Assembly (NCBI GenBank): GCA_943789135.1
Contig: CALSSY010000010.1
Span: 1 to 64,000, forward strand
DNA length: 64,000 nt
Source: an uncultured Bacteroidia bacterium
GTDB lineage: Bacteria; Bacteroidota; Bacteroidia; NS11-12g; UBA955
Reading direction: 5' to 3'
Every line of letters starts with the position of its first letter. Positions within the stretch are counted from its first letter, which is position 1. Made by a program: the position numbers and the translations under genes. Below the pieces are notes generated by a model. The model did not search any database and had not been told where the DNA came from. It worked only from the letters and a program-made list of their open reading frames with translations. Positions 48,529-56,966 of the stretch are shown here, in pieces.

Positions 48529-49218
48529 TTAGCGCGCAATTTGCAGGTGATGCACACCCACACCCTCGGCGTGACGAACGCGAATGATGTAGTTGCCCGA
48601 TTCAAGCTGATTGATCTTAGCCTTAACCGCATTGTCTTTATTGAAATCCTGTTTGAACATCAATTTGCCCGCAGGATTGTACACGAGAATCTCTTCAATT
48701 TGGGTGCCAGAAACATTTAAAATATCCTGAGATATTGGGTTTGGATATACACGAGTATTGAATTCGTTGATTGAATTTACTTTCAGCCCCCAACGCGCAT
48801 ACACACGGTAAATCAATGTATCAATTTCATTTGGTTTGCTTTGATCCCAAATTGCGTATTTAATCATTGCCGAATCGGTACCTCCTATTGGAAACACATC
48901 TAATTTCATATCCGTTGTATCGCCTGGTTTAATAGGTGCATATACCCCGGTTGAAGGGAAATTGGGCAAACAATCTCGGTTGTCGCAGAACGAAATCAAC
49001 CAAGATTCGGGAAAATCCAATTCAACTTGACTGTATTCAATGGTAATATCCGATTCACTTTGATTGAAAAATTTGATTTTGCACGACTTAAAGCCATCCG
49101 GCATGTTTTCATCTACATAAAAAGTTTCATCGGTCCCATGAACCAATCCAATTGATTTTTGTGCATGAGAAACCCCTGCGAATAGTAAAAATGCAACGAA
49201 AGCCGAAATTTTATTCAT
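48529..49218 (-). CDS. secreted protein with type A T9SS C-terminal sorting domain
   Basis: About 229 aa. The signal peptide (MNKISAFVAFLLFAGVSHAQ) is followed by a beta-sandwich of about 130 residues of unknown function (KSCKIKFFNQSESDITIEY, PGDTTDMKLDVFPIGG) with two Cys in FCDNRDCLPNF. The C-terminal sorting domain (VYPNPISQDILNVSG, LESGNYIIRVRH, VHHLQIAR) sends it through T9SS. The start is set at ATG 49218 because a longer frame from 49236 runs through the promoter element TAAATTTG (49224-49231). It heads the unit with the vWA-like protein and mnmA. Confidence 0.82.
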   Translation of the reverse strand: MNKISAFVAFLLFAGVSHAQKSIGLVHGTDETFYVDENMPDGFKSCKIKFFNQSESDITIEYSQVELDFPESWLISFCDNRDCLPNFPSTGVYAPIKPGDTTDMKLDVFPIGGTDSAMIKYAIWDQSKPNEIDTLIYRVYARWGLKVNSINEFNTRVYPNPISQDILNVSGTQIEEILVYNPAGKLMFKQDFNKDNAVKAKINQLESGNYIIRVRHAEGVGVHHLQIAR

Positions 49219-49223
49219 AGGTA

Positions 49224-49231
49224 CAAATTTA
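49224..49231 (-). promoter_or_regulatory. TAAATTTG -7 element
   Basis: Exact TAnnTTTG on the minus strand, five bases before the ATG at 49218; decides the start of the T9SS cargo gene. Confidence 0.55.
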
Positions 49232-49252
49232 ACCATTAATTGGCAGATTCAA

Positions 49253-49987
49253 CTACAATGATTGACACCATTGGGTCAAAGATCGAACATCCCCACCAAA
49301 AAGAGGATTCGATTTAATTTCAGGATTGGTATCGGTATCGGTATAACAATAGCGGTATGTGTAAATCCCGGCCTTCATCCCCCCAATCACATCGGTTTGT
49401 TGATTGTCACCAATGTATATGCATTCATCCGGTGTTATTCCTGCATGCTCCAGAGCCGCATTGAAAAAATCTAGAGAGGGCTTTGCAATCCCAAAGGCTT
49501 CTGAGCTTTGCATGTATTGCACATATTGATCTAAAGACGATTCGGCTAATTTAATTCTTTGGGTTTCTTCAAAACCATTGGTTAGAATACCAATTTTAAG
49601 GTGAGTTTGAAAAAAGGACAAGCACTCTCGTGCTCCTGGGATTAAAAGAGTCATCCGAGGGCAAATATCCAAATACTCATCCCAAACGTTTTGAGGATAT
49701 AAAGCGGGTGGTAATCCCATCAATTCAAAGGTATCGGTAAATCGAGCAGTCCTCAACAGTTCTTTACTAACTTGACCCTTTTCATAACGTTTCCAGTAAG
49801 CCGCATTAACATCTTGATACAAATGAATGAATTGTTCTACTTTATACCCAGTATGCAATTCTAATTGATGTTGTTGAAACAATACCTTTAAGGCCTCTTG
49901 GGCATTCCCATCAAAATCCCAAAGGGTGTTATCCAAATCAAAAAACACCCACTTCAAGGGCTTCTTGGTGTGTGGGTGCAACAACAT
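49253..49987 (-). CDS. HAD-family phosphatase, YjjG-type nucleotidase
   Basis: 244 aa HAD hydrolase. Motif I is FFDLDNTLWDF (two Asp), motif II is GILTNGF, the Lys is in AFGIAKPSLDFF, and motif IV is YIGDNQQTDVIGG. The cap region between motifs I and II is helical (C1 type), and the overall order matches YjjG/YfnB noncanonical pyrimidine nucleotidases, which clean up damaged nucleotides. Its start shares one base with the adk stop at 49987, so it is coupled to adk; both act on nucleotides. Confidence 0.85.
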   Translation of the reverse strand: MLLHPHTKKPLKWVFFDLDNTLWDFDGNAQEALKVLFQQHQLELHTGYKVEQFIHLYQDVNAAYWKRYEKGQVSKELLRTARFTDTFELMGLPPALYPQNVWDEYLDICPRMTLLIPGARECLSFFQTHLKIGILTNGFEETQRIKLAESSLDQYVQYMQSSEAFGIAKPSLDFFNAALEHAGITPDECIYIGDNQQTDVIGGMKAGIYTYRYCYTDTDTNPEIKSNPLFGGDVRSLTQWCQSL

Positions 49988-50559
49988 TATAAATTGTTAA
50001 CGTGCGCACAAAGTGCAGCGAAAATATCTTCGATTTCGCCCATACCGTGAACTCCTTTGTAAGTACCTGTGTTCTGATAATAGCCCTGTAAAGGCAATGT
50101 TTTATTTTGATATTCGCGGAAACGATTTCGAATGGTAGACTCGTCTTGATCGTCAACCCTTCCGCTGCTTTGACCGCGCAACAATAAACGTTTTACCAAT
50201 TCATCCTCTTCAACCTCCAAACCCAAAACCAAATGAATTTTTGTATCAAATTCAGACAATAATGCGTCTAAGGCTTCAGCTTGTGGAGTTGTCCGAGGAA
50301 AACCATCGAAAATAAAGCCATTAGCCATATGATTATCCTTCATGAAATTGCGCACCATACCTACTACCACTTCATCAGGGACAAGTTCGCCCTTGGAAAT
50401 ATAGGTATTGGCTTGGATTCCCAATTCTGTACCCGCTTGCCTTTCAGCCCGAAGCAAATCGCCCGTTGAAATATGCTTTAAACCATAAGCACCAATTAAT
50501 TTTTCGCTTTGTGTGCCTTTGCCGGCGCCTGGAGGACCAAAAAGTATGAGATTTAACAT
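49987..50559 (-). CDS. adk: adenylate kinase
   Basis: 190 aa, the short form. It interconverts ATP, ADP and AMP. Motifs are Walker A ILFGPPGAGKGTQ, STGDLLRAE, the FIFDGFPRTTPQAEALD strand and loop, and RLLLRGQSSGRVDDQDES, where the lid is short and has no zinc Cys. The start is ATG 50559 (MLNLILFGPPG), matching the family; the frame extends to 50595. It is followed directly by the YjjG-type phosphatase gene. Confidence 0.95.
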   Translation of the reverse strand: MLNLILFGPPGAGKGTQSEKLIGAYGLKHISTGDLLRAERQAGTELGIQANTYISKGELVPDEVVVGMVRNFMKDNHMANGFIFDGFPRTTPQAEALDALLSEFDTKIHLVLGLEVEEDELVKRLLLRGQSSGRVDDQDESTIRNRFREYQNKTLPLQGYYQNTGTYKGVHGMGEIEDIFAALCAHVNNL

Positions 50560-50722
50560 AAGTTGTTCCGATTTTATAGAATCACAAAGTAACAACCATT
50601 ATTTAGGAAAGTCCAAAAACTTAAGGCTACTAATTTTGCACCGTTCTGCGTAAATATAATTGTAAAAGGGAATAAAAATGATTTAATTCGTAAATTCGAA
50701 AATAAAACCTTAGAAAAACAAT

Positions 50723-51712
50723 ATGAAAAAAATCTTCTTAGCCCTGACAGCCGTGAGCTTATTAGCTACTATGAATAGCTGTAAAGACGACGATCCAATT
50801 GATGGTGGAAATTCAGGACCACTAACCGTTGAGCAAAAACAAAGAGCCTTGGTTTCTTATGTTGGTCACTCGTCAGTTTACGGCCCTGCAGGTTCTGATG
50901 CCGCTGTAAACCTTCCTATTTACAACGATGTTGTTGCAAACTCAAACACCAATGAAATCGTTGGATTGAACTACCAAGCGGCTATCGTAGCTAACAATCA
51001 AGCGCTTTTCCCGTATTTACAGCCCTTCTTTTACAAGGCCAATAACGATACTCCTTTTGTAAGCCTAATCAATAATGGTTTATTGACTCATATGAATCCC
51101 CCAACCACAGGTTACCCAATTAACTTCTTTTATGCTGCTGGAAATAATATGGGAAGTACAGCTACTAAAAACGACATCTTAAGCTACGCTAACGGTTATG
51201 TTTCTAACACTCCTGAAGTGGGAGTTGCTGTGAAATCGTCTTCATCTGGAAACAACATCAATATTACGTACAAAGCCAAAGCATTTGCTCCAGAAGCGGG
51301 TGCAGAGTACTATATTTCTTTGTTGGTTGTGGAAAAGAATGGTGAAACCCGTCAGGCAGTAGATGCGAGCATATTTAACAAAATCGCTACTAGAAACATT
51401 CTTAGAACCAGTGGAATTACGGCTACTTCTACTTCTGGCTTAAAAACGCCAGTTGCAGGTTTACCACAAACTGGTTACAGCGGAATCAGTCCTATATTTG
51501 GAACTTCAGCAGCCACAAATGCAGAGGTTGAAAATACAGTAAGCGTAACCTATAAAGGACTAACCTCTGATTGGATTACCGCTTTTGGTGAAAACTTCTC
51601 TAATTGGCAATATAATGCATCAAATACTGGTGTAATTGCGATAATTTGGAAGTGGTATCCAAACGATATGAAAGCATATTACTCTAACTGCGCATTTGCT
51701 AACGTGAACTAA
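50723..51712 (+). CDS. hypothetical lipoprotein
   Basis: 329 aa. Signal sequence with lipobox (LLATMNSC) followed by an acidic KDDDPIDGG linker, typical of Bacteroidota surface-exposed or periplasmic lipoproteins. The mature part is rich in Asn, Ala, Gly and beta-branched residues (LNYQAAIVANNQALFPYL, ISLLVVEKNGETRQAV, GVIAIIWKWYPNDM) and looks like a beta-sandwich protein. No family is recognised. It is monocistronic: TAATTTTG lies at 50631-50638 with a leader of about 80 bases, and a terminator follows at 51732-51769. Confidence 0.65.
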   Translation: MKKIFLALTAVSLLATMNSCKDDDPIDGGNSGPLTVEQKQRALVSYVGHSSVYGPAGSDAAVNLPIYNDVVANSNTNEIVGLNYQAAIVANNQALFPYLQPFFYKANNDTPFVSLINNGLLTHMNPPTTGYPINFFYAAGNNMGSTATKNDILSYANGYVSNTPEVGVAVKSSSSGNNINITYKAKAFAPEAGAEYYISLLVVEKNGETRQAVDASIFNKIATRNILRTSGITATSTSGLKTPVAGLPQTGYSGISPIFGTSAATNAEVENTVSVTYKGLTSDWITAFGENFSNWQYNASNTGVIAIIWKWYPNDMKAYYSNCAFANVN

Positions 51713-51731
51713 AATTTGTTTCACGGATATG

Positions 51732-51769
51732 AAAAATGGCCGGCTTTACAAGCCGGCCATTTTTTTTTT
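51732..51769 (+). terminator. rho-independent terminator
   Basis: Stem AATGGCCGGCTT-TAC-AAGCCGGCCATT followed by at least eight T; closes the lipoprotein gene. Confidence 0.92.
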
Positions 51770-51866
51770 GCTTTAACCAATATCAATTCAAGATTGCTCT
51801 CGTAGACAATGATTCCATTATGGGGTACGTTAAGAACCACCCAATTTGTACATCAATTTTTAAGGG

Positions 51867-52646
51867 TTAACGATTTTTAAATTCTGGTTTGCGTTTTTCA
51901 ATAAAAGCATTCATCCCTTCTTTCTGGTCTTCGGTTGCGAAAAGCATATAGAAATTCTTTCTTTCAAAAAACAATCCCTCTTGAAGTCCAGAATCAAAGG
52001 CTTTCAATACACTTTCTTTGGCCAATTGAACTGCAATAGGAGATTTTTCCGCTATTTTTTGGGCCAATTTTATTGCCTCATCTAAATATAATTCAACCGG
52101 AACAACTTTATTAATTAGTCCGGCCTCTTTAGCTTCTTGAGCGGAAATAAAATTACCCGTTAATACCATTTCCATGGCACGAGCTTTTCCCACTGCACGT
52201 GTTAAACGCTGTGTACCTCCTGCGCCCGGCATTACACCAATATTAATTTCAGGCTGTCCAAACTGAGCCGTTTCACTCGCAACTATCATATCGCAAAGCA
52301 TAGTCAACTCACAACCACCGCCCAATGCAAAACCACTTACCGCAGCAATTATGGGCTTTTTGGTTCTGCGAATGCTATCCCAAGTACTGAACTGATCAAT
52401 TTGCAACATATCCACTGCCGTTCTTCCCGCCATTTGCTTGATATCTGCTCCAGCAGCAAAAGCCCTTTCATTTCCATGGATCACAATAGCACGTATATTT
52501 TCATCTGCATCAAAAGTCTCCAGTGCATGCCTAATTTCCCCCATTAACTGAAGATTCAAGGCATTTAATTCTTTAGGACGATTGAGTTGGATGGTCGCCA
52601 CAAAGGGGACAACTTGCGGATTGACAAGGATAAATTCGTACGACAT
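51867..52646 (-). CDS. enoyl-CoA hydratase/isomerase-family protein
   Basis: 259 aa crotonase-fold protein. It begins VATIQLNRPKELNALNLQL, and the oxyanion-hole segments are FAAGADIKQM and AVSGFALGGGCELTMLCD. The two catalytic glutamates of enoyl-CoA hydratase are present in CELTML and QPEINIGVMPGAGGTQRL. The order matches short-chain enoyl-CoA hydratases such as Crt or FadB-type enzymes, which add water to trans-2-enoyl-CoA. It is transcribed from TAATTTTG at 52651-52658, four bases before the ATG. It is not part of a beta-oxidation cluster here. Confidence 0.9.
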   Translation of the reverse strand: MSYEFILVNPQVVPFVATIQLNRPKELNALNLQLMGEIRHALETFDADENIRAIVIHGNERAFAAGADIKQMAGRTAVDMLQIDQFSTWDSIRRTKKPIIAAVSGFALGGGCELTMLCDMIVASETAQFGQPEINIGVMPGAGGTQRLTRAVGKARAMEMVLTGNFISAQEAKEAGLINKVVPVELYLDEAIKLAQKIAEKSPIAVQLAKESVLKAFDSGLQEGLFFERKNFYMLFATEDQKEGMNAFIEKRKPEFKNR

Positions 52647-52650
52647 ATTA

Positions 52651-52658
52651 CAAAATTA
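52651..52658 (-). promoter_or_regulatory. TAATTTTG -7 element
   Basis: Exact TAnnTTTG on the minus strand, four bases before the enoyl-CoA hydratase ATG. Confidence 0.55.
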
Positions 52659-52679
52659 CATTAATTACTCCGGATGAAA

Positions 52680-53270
52680 TTAGTTTTGGGGCTTAACCTT
52701 TAAATAGAGCAGCCACATACCGTGACCAATCAGCGCGCCTAGAACACCTCCACAAAAAACATCACCGACATAATGTCGACCAAGATATACCCGTGAATAT
52801 GATATCCAAAATGCAACAAATATGGATATCCAAAATGCTATTTTTTGGGACTTATTATACGAAAATTTCACATCCTTTCGATAAAAAACCATCATAACTA
52901 ACAAAGGATATACCGCAAAAGCATTGGCCGCATGAGAACTAACAAATCCATATTTCCCCCCTGGCATACCCGCAGGAGTTCTCGGATTCAATTGCACCTC
53001 AAAAGCAGGCCGAACGCGTTTAAAACCGGGCTTGAAAACCTTTGAACTTATTCCATCTGCCAATCCAAAGGCTATTAAAGCAATAATAATAGGTATATAA
53101 GCCTTTGACTGAAACTTTTTGACCAATTGAAATATTGCCCAAACATAAAAAGGGATAAATGTTAATGAGCTACTCAATACCTTCATTAAAGGATCTAATT
53201 CTTCAAAGGCCCAATTTTGATTAATTAGGACAAACAATTGATCGTCTAATGCCGATAGCTGCTCTAACAT
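52680..53270 (-). CDS. PAP2-family phosphatase
   Basis: 196 aa membrane protein with the three phosphatase motifs: KPGFKRVRP (K-x6-RP), VSSHAANAF (the S-H of motif two) and SRVYLGRHYVGD (SR-x5-H-x3-D). About five to six membrane segments surround them. Such enzymes remove phosphate from undecaprenyl pyrophosphate or phosphatidic acid at the outer side of the inner membrane; the substrate is not determined here. Its first base is the last base of the methyltransferase gene, so the pair is coupled. Confidence 0.9.
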   Translation of the reverse strand: MLEQLSALDDQLFVLINQNWAFEELDPLMKVLSSSLTFIPFYVWAIFQLVKKFQSKAYIPIIIALIAFGLADGISSKVFKPGFKRVRPAFEVQLNPRTPAGMPGGKYGFVSSHAANAFAVYPLLVMMVFYRKDVKFSYNKSQKIAFWISIFVAFWISYSRVYLGRHYVGDVFCGGVLGALIGHGMWLLYLKVKPQN

Positions 53271-54007
53271 TATTTTTCTGAAACCAATATAATTCTTGGA
53301 GAACTACTTGCTTCGTATGGATCAAGCTCATAGGCACCAAATTCTGCAACCACTTTCAATCCGGCTTCTTCGTGAATCGCCTTTAGCTCATCAATTGAAT
53401 ACACCTTCACCCTTTCTTGAAACTTCTTTTTCTCTCCGTTTTCTATAACCTCAATATCTTTAACGATATAGCCATTGTCAAGATATTTCTTCCAATGAAA
53501 GCTCAATTCACCGGTATCTTTTTCTCCTTCTTCGGGCAAATTCGCCATAACCGCCTCTGCATTTATATAATCTTGAACAAACTGCCCCCCCGCTAATAAC
53601 GCTTTCGAAACATTTTTCAAACTTTTCACATCTTCTTCCCTAGAGTTGAAATATCCAAAACTCGTAAAAATATTAAAAATGGCATCGAACTTTCCATATT
53701 TCGTAAGTGATTTTCGCATATCATGGATATCGAAAACCATTTCTTCTGACTCGTAAATTTTAGCTTCTTCTATACTGTTTTTGGATAAGTCAATACCTAC
53801 GACTTCCAAGCCATGCTTTTGCAATTCTCGACTGTGCCTGCCTTTGCCACAAGCCAAATCCAACACACGCTCCCCCGCCCTGAGTTCGAGATACATAACC
53901 ATAGTGGCAATAAAAACACGAGCTTCTTCTTCATCTCGATGCTGGTATAATTCATGGTAATAGTTTGTGTCAAACCAAGTTTCAAACCAATTATCTGTTG
54001 TTGCCAT
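53270..54007 (-). CDS. class I SAM-dependent methyltransferase
   Basis: About 245 aa from ATG 54007. SAM-binding motif I is VLDLACGKGRHSREL, followed by VVGIDLSKNSIEEAK (acidic loop) and FDAIFNIFTSFGYF (motif IV region). The C-terminal half contains the LKAIHEEAGLKVVAEFGAY strand order typical of class I enzymes. The target is unknown. The frame extends to 54049, but the region between contains two direct repeats that look regulatory, and MATTDNWFE is the natural start. It overlaps the PAP2 gene by one base. Confidence 0.85.
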   Translation of the reverse strand: MATTDNWFETWFDTNYYHELYQHRDEEEARVFIATMVMYLELRAGERVLDLACGKGRHSRELQKHGLEVVGIDLSKNSIEEAKIYESEEMVFDIHDMRKSLTKYGKFDAIFNIFTSFGYFNSREEDVKSLKNVSKALLAGGQFVQDYINAEAVMANLPEEGEKDTGELSFHWKKYLDNGYIVKDIEVIENGEKKKFQERVKVYSIDELKAIHEEAGLKVVAEFGAYELDPYEASSSPRIILVSEK

Positions 54008-54356
54008 AATATTTCTTTTAGGTGCATCCCCTACTTTATAGGTATACATCCGCTTTATAGGTGTGATTAAGAATCAAAAAGATTTTCTACCAAAAATGAG
54101 TGATTAAGGCGATTCTTTATTATTGATTCTTCCTCAAAAATATAAAAGTAATTGAAGAGGCGAAAGAAATAGTTCAAAACAGTCAATAAAAATGAAATTA
54201 TTGCAAAAACCCAAAAAACTGATTCAAATAAAAACCCAATACATCTTTGTGGAATCCTCGGTTGTATCGGATATATGGAAATAAAAAGATCCGTTCAGCC
54301 TAATCCTTAAAATGAATTAATCCTTAATTTCCCCTAAATTTGTTGAACAATACACT
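54008..54356. other. divergent intergenic region with a direct repeat
   Basis: AT-rich gap of about 350 bases between the methyltransferase (minus) and the outer membrane protein (plus). It contains two copies of CTTTATAGGT (54034-54043 and 54053-54062), 19 bases apart, near the methyltransferase start. The plus-strand promoter TAAATTTG (54335-54342) stands 14 bases before the ATG at 54357. I see no gene or RNA in the middle. Confidence 0.5.
54335..54342 (+). promoter_or_regulatory. TAAATTTG -7 element
   Basis: Exact TAnnTTTG, 14 bases before the ATG at 54357. Confidence 0.5.
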
Positions 54357-55223
54357 ATGAAAACTACCTTGTTAAAAGCAATGATGATCTTGGCTCTTTT
54401 AGGCTTGATGAATGGAATTTACGCACAATCGGATACGATATTAGTTGATGAGATGGAATACCCCACCATTATTGAGGAAGCTACGGAAGTAGAAGCCGAA
54501 TCAGAATTTGAAGCCGGCCCTGTAGAACCCGATTTTTATGAAGGTTTCCAATATGAAAAACCCAAACCTAAAAAATACAACTTCCAAACTCGTTTTGGAT
54601 TAGGTTTTGTAAGTTTAAATAATGCATTAAATGCCGTAGAGCCTGGTGGTACCGCTATCGGAAGATATTTGCCATCCGCGAAATTTTTAACTTCTAATAT
54701 TTCAAACTTTGAAATCTCTTTAGGTAAAAACTTAAGCCAAGGCCTGTATCGTTTTTGGTTCGGTGTTGGTATTGAAAATGAATATTTTACATTTGAAGAC
54801 GCTAGCGTGCGCCTTTCAACCAGAAGCGATTCCTTTAGTCATTACAGCGTCGACCCAAACGGCATTCCTCAGTTTGGAAAAGATGAGAACACCAAATCTT
54901 CTTCATTGAATTATACGACCATTAGTTTTCCGCTTGCTATCGGCTTCCAAGACAAACAGCGCAGACCTTCATATAAAATACAAGTAGGTGCGTATCTAGG
55001 TTACCGATTCGAAACAAAATCTGTAATCAAATATGAAGACAATACCACGGTGACCATAAAGGGTGATTTCCATATGAATCCTATTATTGTTGATCCTTAC
55101 GTAAGTATCCAATTCAAGAAATTTGGATTTTTTGGGCGCACCAGTTTAATGCCTTTATTGAAAAATGTAGGTCTCGGCAACGAACAAACCAGGAATGCCT
55201 TTGGACTTTTCATTGGCGTTTAA
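54357..55223 (+). CDS. outer membrane beta-barrel protein
   Basis: 288 aa. Signal peptide (MMILALLGLMNGIYAQ), then a glutamate-rich acidic stretch (EEATEVEAESEFEAG) and a porin-like family barrel with alternating strands ending in aromatic residues (YNFQTRFGLGFVSLN, FWFGVGIENEYFTF, YKIQVGAYLGYRFETK). The end RNAFGLFIGV resembles an OmpA-like or PorT-like eight-strand barrel. The ligand or function is unknown. It stands alone upstream of menB. Confidence 0.7.
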   Translation: MKTTLLKAMMILALLGLMNGIYAQSDTILVDEMEYPTIIEEATEVEAESEFEAGPVEPDFYEGFQYEKPKPKKYNFQTRFGLGFVSLNNALNAVEPGGTAIGRYLPSAKFLTSNISNFEISLGKNLSQGLYRFWFGVGIENEYFTFEDASVRLSTRSDSFSHYSVDPNGIPQFGKDENTKSSSLNYTTISFPLAIGFQDKQRRPSYKIQVGAYLGYRFETKSVIKYEDNTTVTIKGDFHMNPIIVDPYVSIQFKKFGFFGRTSLMPLLKNVGLGNEQTRNAFGLFIGV

Positions 55224-55315
55224 AAAATTTATTTGATCGATGGCTGAAGGATTACCTTTCAGCGCATAAATATTAAGATTCCTAGAGCATTACCGCTGCG
55301 TTGACTTGATTTGTG

Positions 55316-55323
55316 TAAATTTG
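55316..55323 (+). promoter_or_regulatory. TAAATTTG -7 element of menB
   Basis: Exact TAnnTTTG, seven bases before the menB ATG. Confidence 0.55.
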
Positions 55324-55330
55324 CAACACT

Positions 55331-56152
55331 ATGAGTCAACGCAATTGGACCACCATTAAAGAATATTCGGATATCCATTTTGATTTCTTCGAAGGCATTG
55401 CTAAAATAACCATCAACAGACCTGAAGTTTATAACGCATTTAGACCGCAAACGGTGAATGACATGTTGGATGCTTTCGATCATTGTCGAGAAAATCCTAA
55501 GATTTCTGTGGTTATCCTTACCGGAATTGGCGATAAAGCTTTTTGTTCCGGCGGAGATCAAAACGTAAAAGGAATTGGGGGTTATGTCGATGATTCCGGC
55601 GTTCCAAGATTGAATGTCCTGGATTTACATAAAAAAATAAGATCTCTACCTAAGCCTGTAATTGCAATGGTGAACGGCTATGCCATTGGCGGTGGACATG
55701 TATTACACGTAGTATGCGACTTATCCATAGCTGCTGAAGGCGCTAAATTCGGGCAAACCGGTCCAAAAGTAGGTAGTTTCGATGGTGGATTTGGTAGTAG
55801 TTATTTGGCGAGACACGTAGGACAGAAAAAAGCCCGAGAAATTTGGTTCTTATGCAGACAATATACGGCCGAAGAATGTGAAAAAATGGGCTTGGTAAAT
55901 AAAGTGGTTCCTTTGGCTCAGTTAGAAGACGAAACCGTGGATTGGTGCATGACCATCATGGAACACAGTCCTATGGCCATTCGGATGTTGAAACGTGCTT
56001 TCAATGCTGAATTAGACGGACAACACGGATTGATGGAGCTAGCAGGTGATGCCACATTGTTGTATTATCTAACCGAAGAGGCACAAGAAGGGAAACATGC
56101 GTTTTTAGAAAAACGAAAGCCTGATTTTCAGCAATTCCCGAAATTCCCTTAA
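55331..56152 (+). CDS. menB: 1,4-dihydroxy-2-naphthoyl-CoA synthase
   Basis: 273 aa, full length for MenB. It closes the second ring of menaquinone from o-succinylbenzoyl-CoA. Typical features are [17 protein letters not shown], the [17 protein letters not shown] segment (Gly of the oxyanion hole), the [16 protein letters not shown] segment, [20 protein letters not shown], and ending [13 protein letters not shown]. It is an aerobic-type MenB that relies on bicarbonate at the Asp site (family knowledge). It is not in a men cluster here. Confidence 0.95.
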   Translation: MSQRNWTTIKEYSDIHFDFFEGIAKITINRPEVYNAFRPQTVNDMLDAFDHCRENPKISVVILTGIGDKAFCSGGDQNVKGIGGYVDDSGVPRLNVLDLHKKIRSLPKPVIAMVNGYAIGGGHVLHVVCDLSIAAEGAKFGQTGPKVGSFDGGFGSSYLARHVGQKKAREIWFLCRQYTAEECEKMGLVNKVVPLAQLEDETVDWCMTIMEHSPMAIRMLKRAFNAELDGQHGLMELAGDATLLYYLTEEAQEGKHAFLEKRKPDFQQFPKFP

Positions 56153-56154
56153 AA

Positions 56155-56216
56155 AGTGTAGAGTTTAGTATTTAGGATATATAGTGTAACATTCTATAAA
56201 CTCTGCACCTTACACT
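56155..56216. terminator. imperfect inverted repeat between convergent genes
   Basis: Arms AGTGTA plus GAGTTTA (56155-56167) pair with TAAACTC and TACACT (56197-56203 and 56211-56216) with a bulge and a loop of about 30 bases. There is no T run. It could stop transcription in either direction between menB and the outer membrane protein gene. Confidence 0.35.
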
Positions 56217-56218
56217 AT

Positions 56219-56966
56219 TTAAAACAGATAGGAGATTCCAATTCCTCCGTGGAAAATACGTCCCCATTGCAATGGCTGAAGCACCATTGAATGAACAATC
56301 GCTTCATGATCCGATTTATCCGTACCATCTTCGAAATAGGCAATGCTAGCATTACCCGTATTGAAAAGATTGAAGCCGATACCCATGTGATAATCCCAAC
56401 ATAATTTATCGAAAAGCACCCTGCGATGTCCCCATTGAAACGCCATGCTCAAGGCACTGAAGCCTTGCGTAATTTTAGGCAATTCTATGGACCTCCCTGA
56501 CCATACTAGATTATCTGTTATTCCGACTGTAGAATAGGCAAATTCCAATCCAAAGAAATTACCAAAAGGCGCTATTGCACCGGTATTGTTATTGTACCAA
56601 CGCGGTGCAATAAAAAATTCCGTTCAAGAATATCCTAAGGTGCCTCCAGATGGATTGGTAGTTGTCACTACCCATTGATCCTAATAGCACTAAATCGCTG
56701 TACAATGCATCGGCACCGCTAAACTCACCCGATCCAAAGCGCAACCCACCCCTCCAAGAAAAGTTTTTATTCCTCGATTTTTCGTAAGCTATTGATGTAT
56801 GATTTTTAAGCCATGGACCATGTGCGGCTAATCCAGAAATATACCAGTTGGTAGAAACTTCTAGGACTTGTGTACTGCCCAAATATCCTGGATTACTTTG
56901 AGCCGATGAAAAGGCACTAATTAAGGCTGTGCTAACAAGCGCACTGAATTTTATAATGTGATTCAT
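56219..56966 (-). pseudogene. outer membrane protein, interrupted
   Basis: Two frames form one exported barrel-like protein of about 248 aa. The first part has a signal peptide (IIKFSALVSTALISAFSSAQ) and strands up to LLGSMGSDNYQ. The second part, in another frame, gives TEFFIAPRWYNNNTGAIAP, FGNFFGLEFAYS and ends HGGIGISYLF, a typical outer-membrane C-terminus. A one-base insertion near 56630-56660 and an in-frame TGA at 56624-56626 break it; removing one base gives a multiple of three. It shares one base with the M48 protease gene upstream, so the two were coupled. No family is recognised. Confidence 0.6.
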
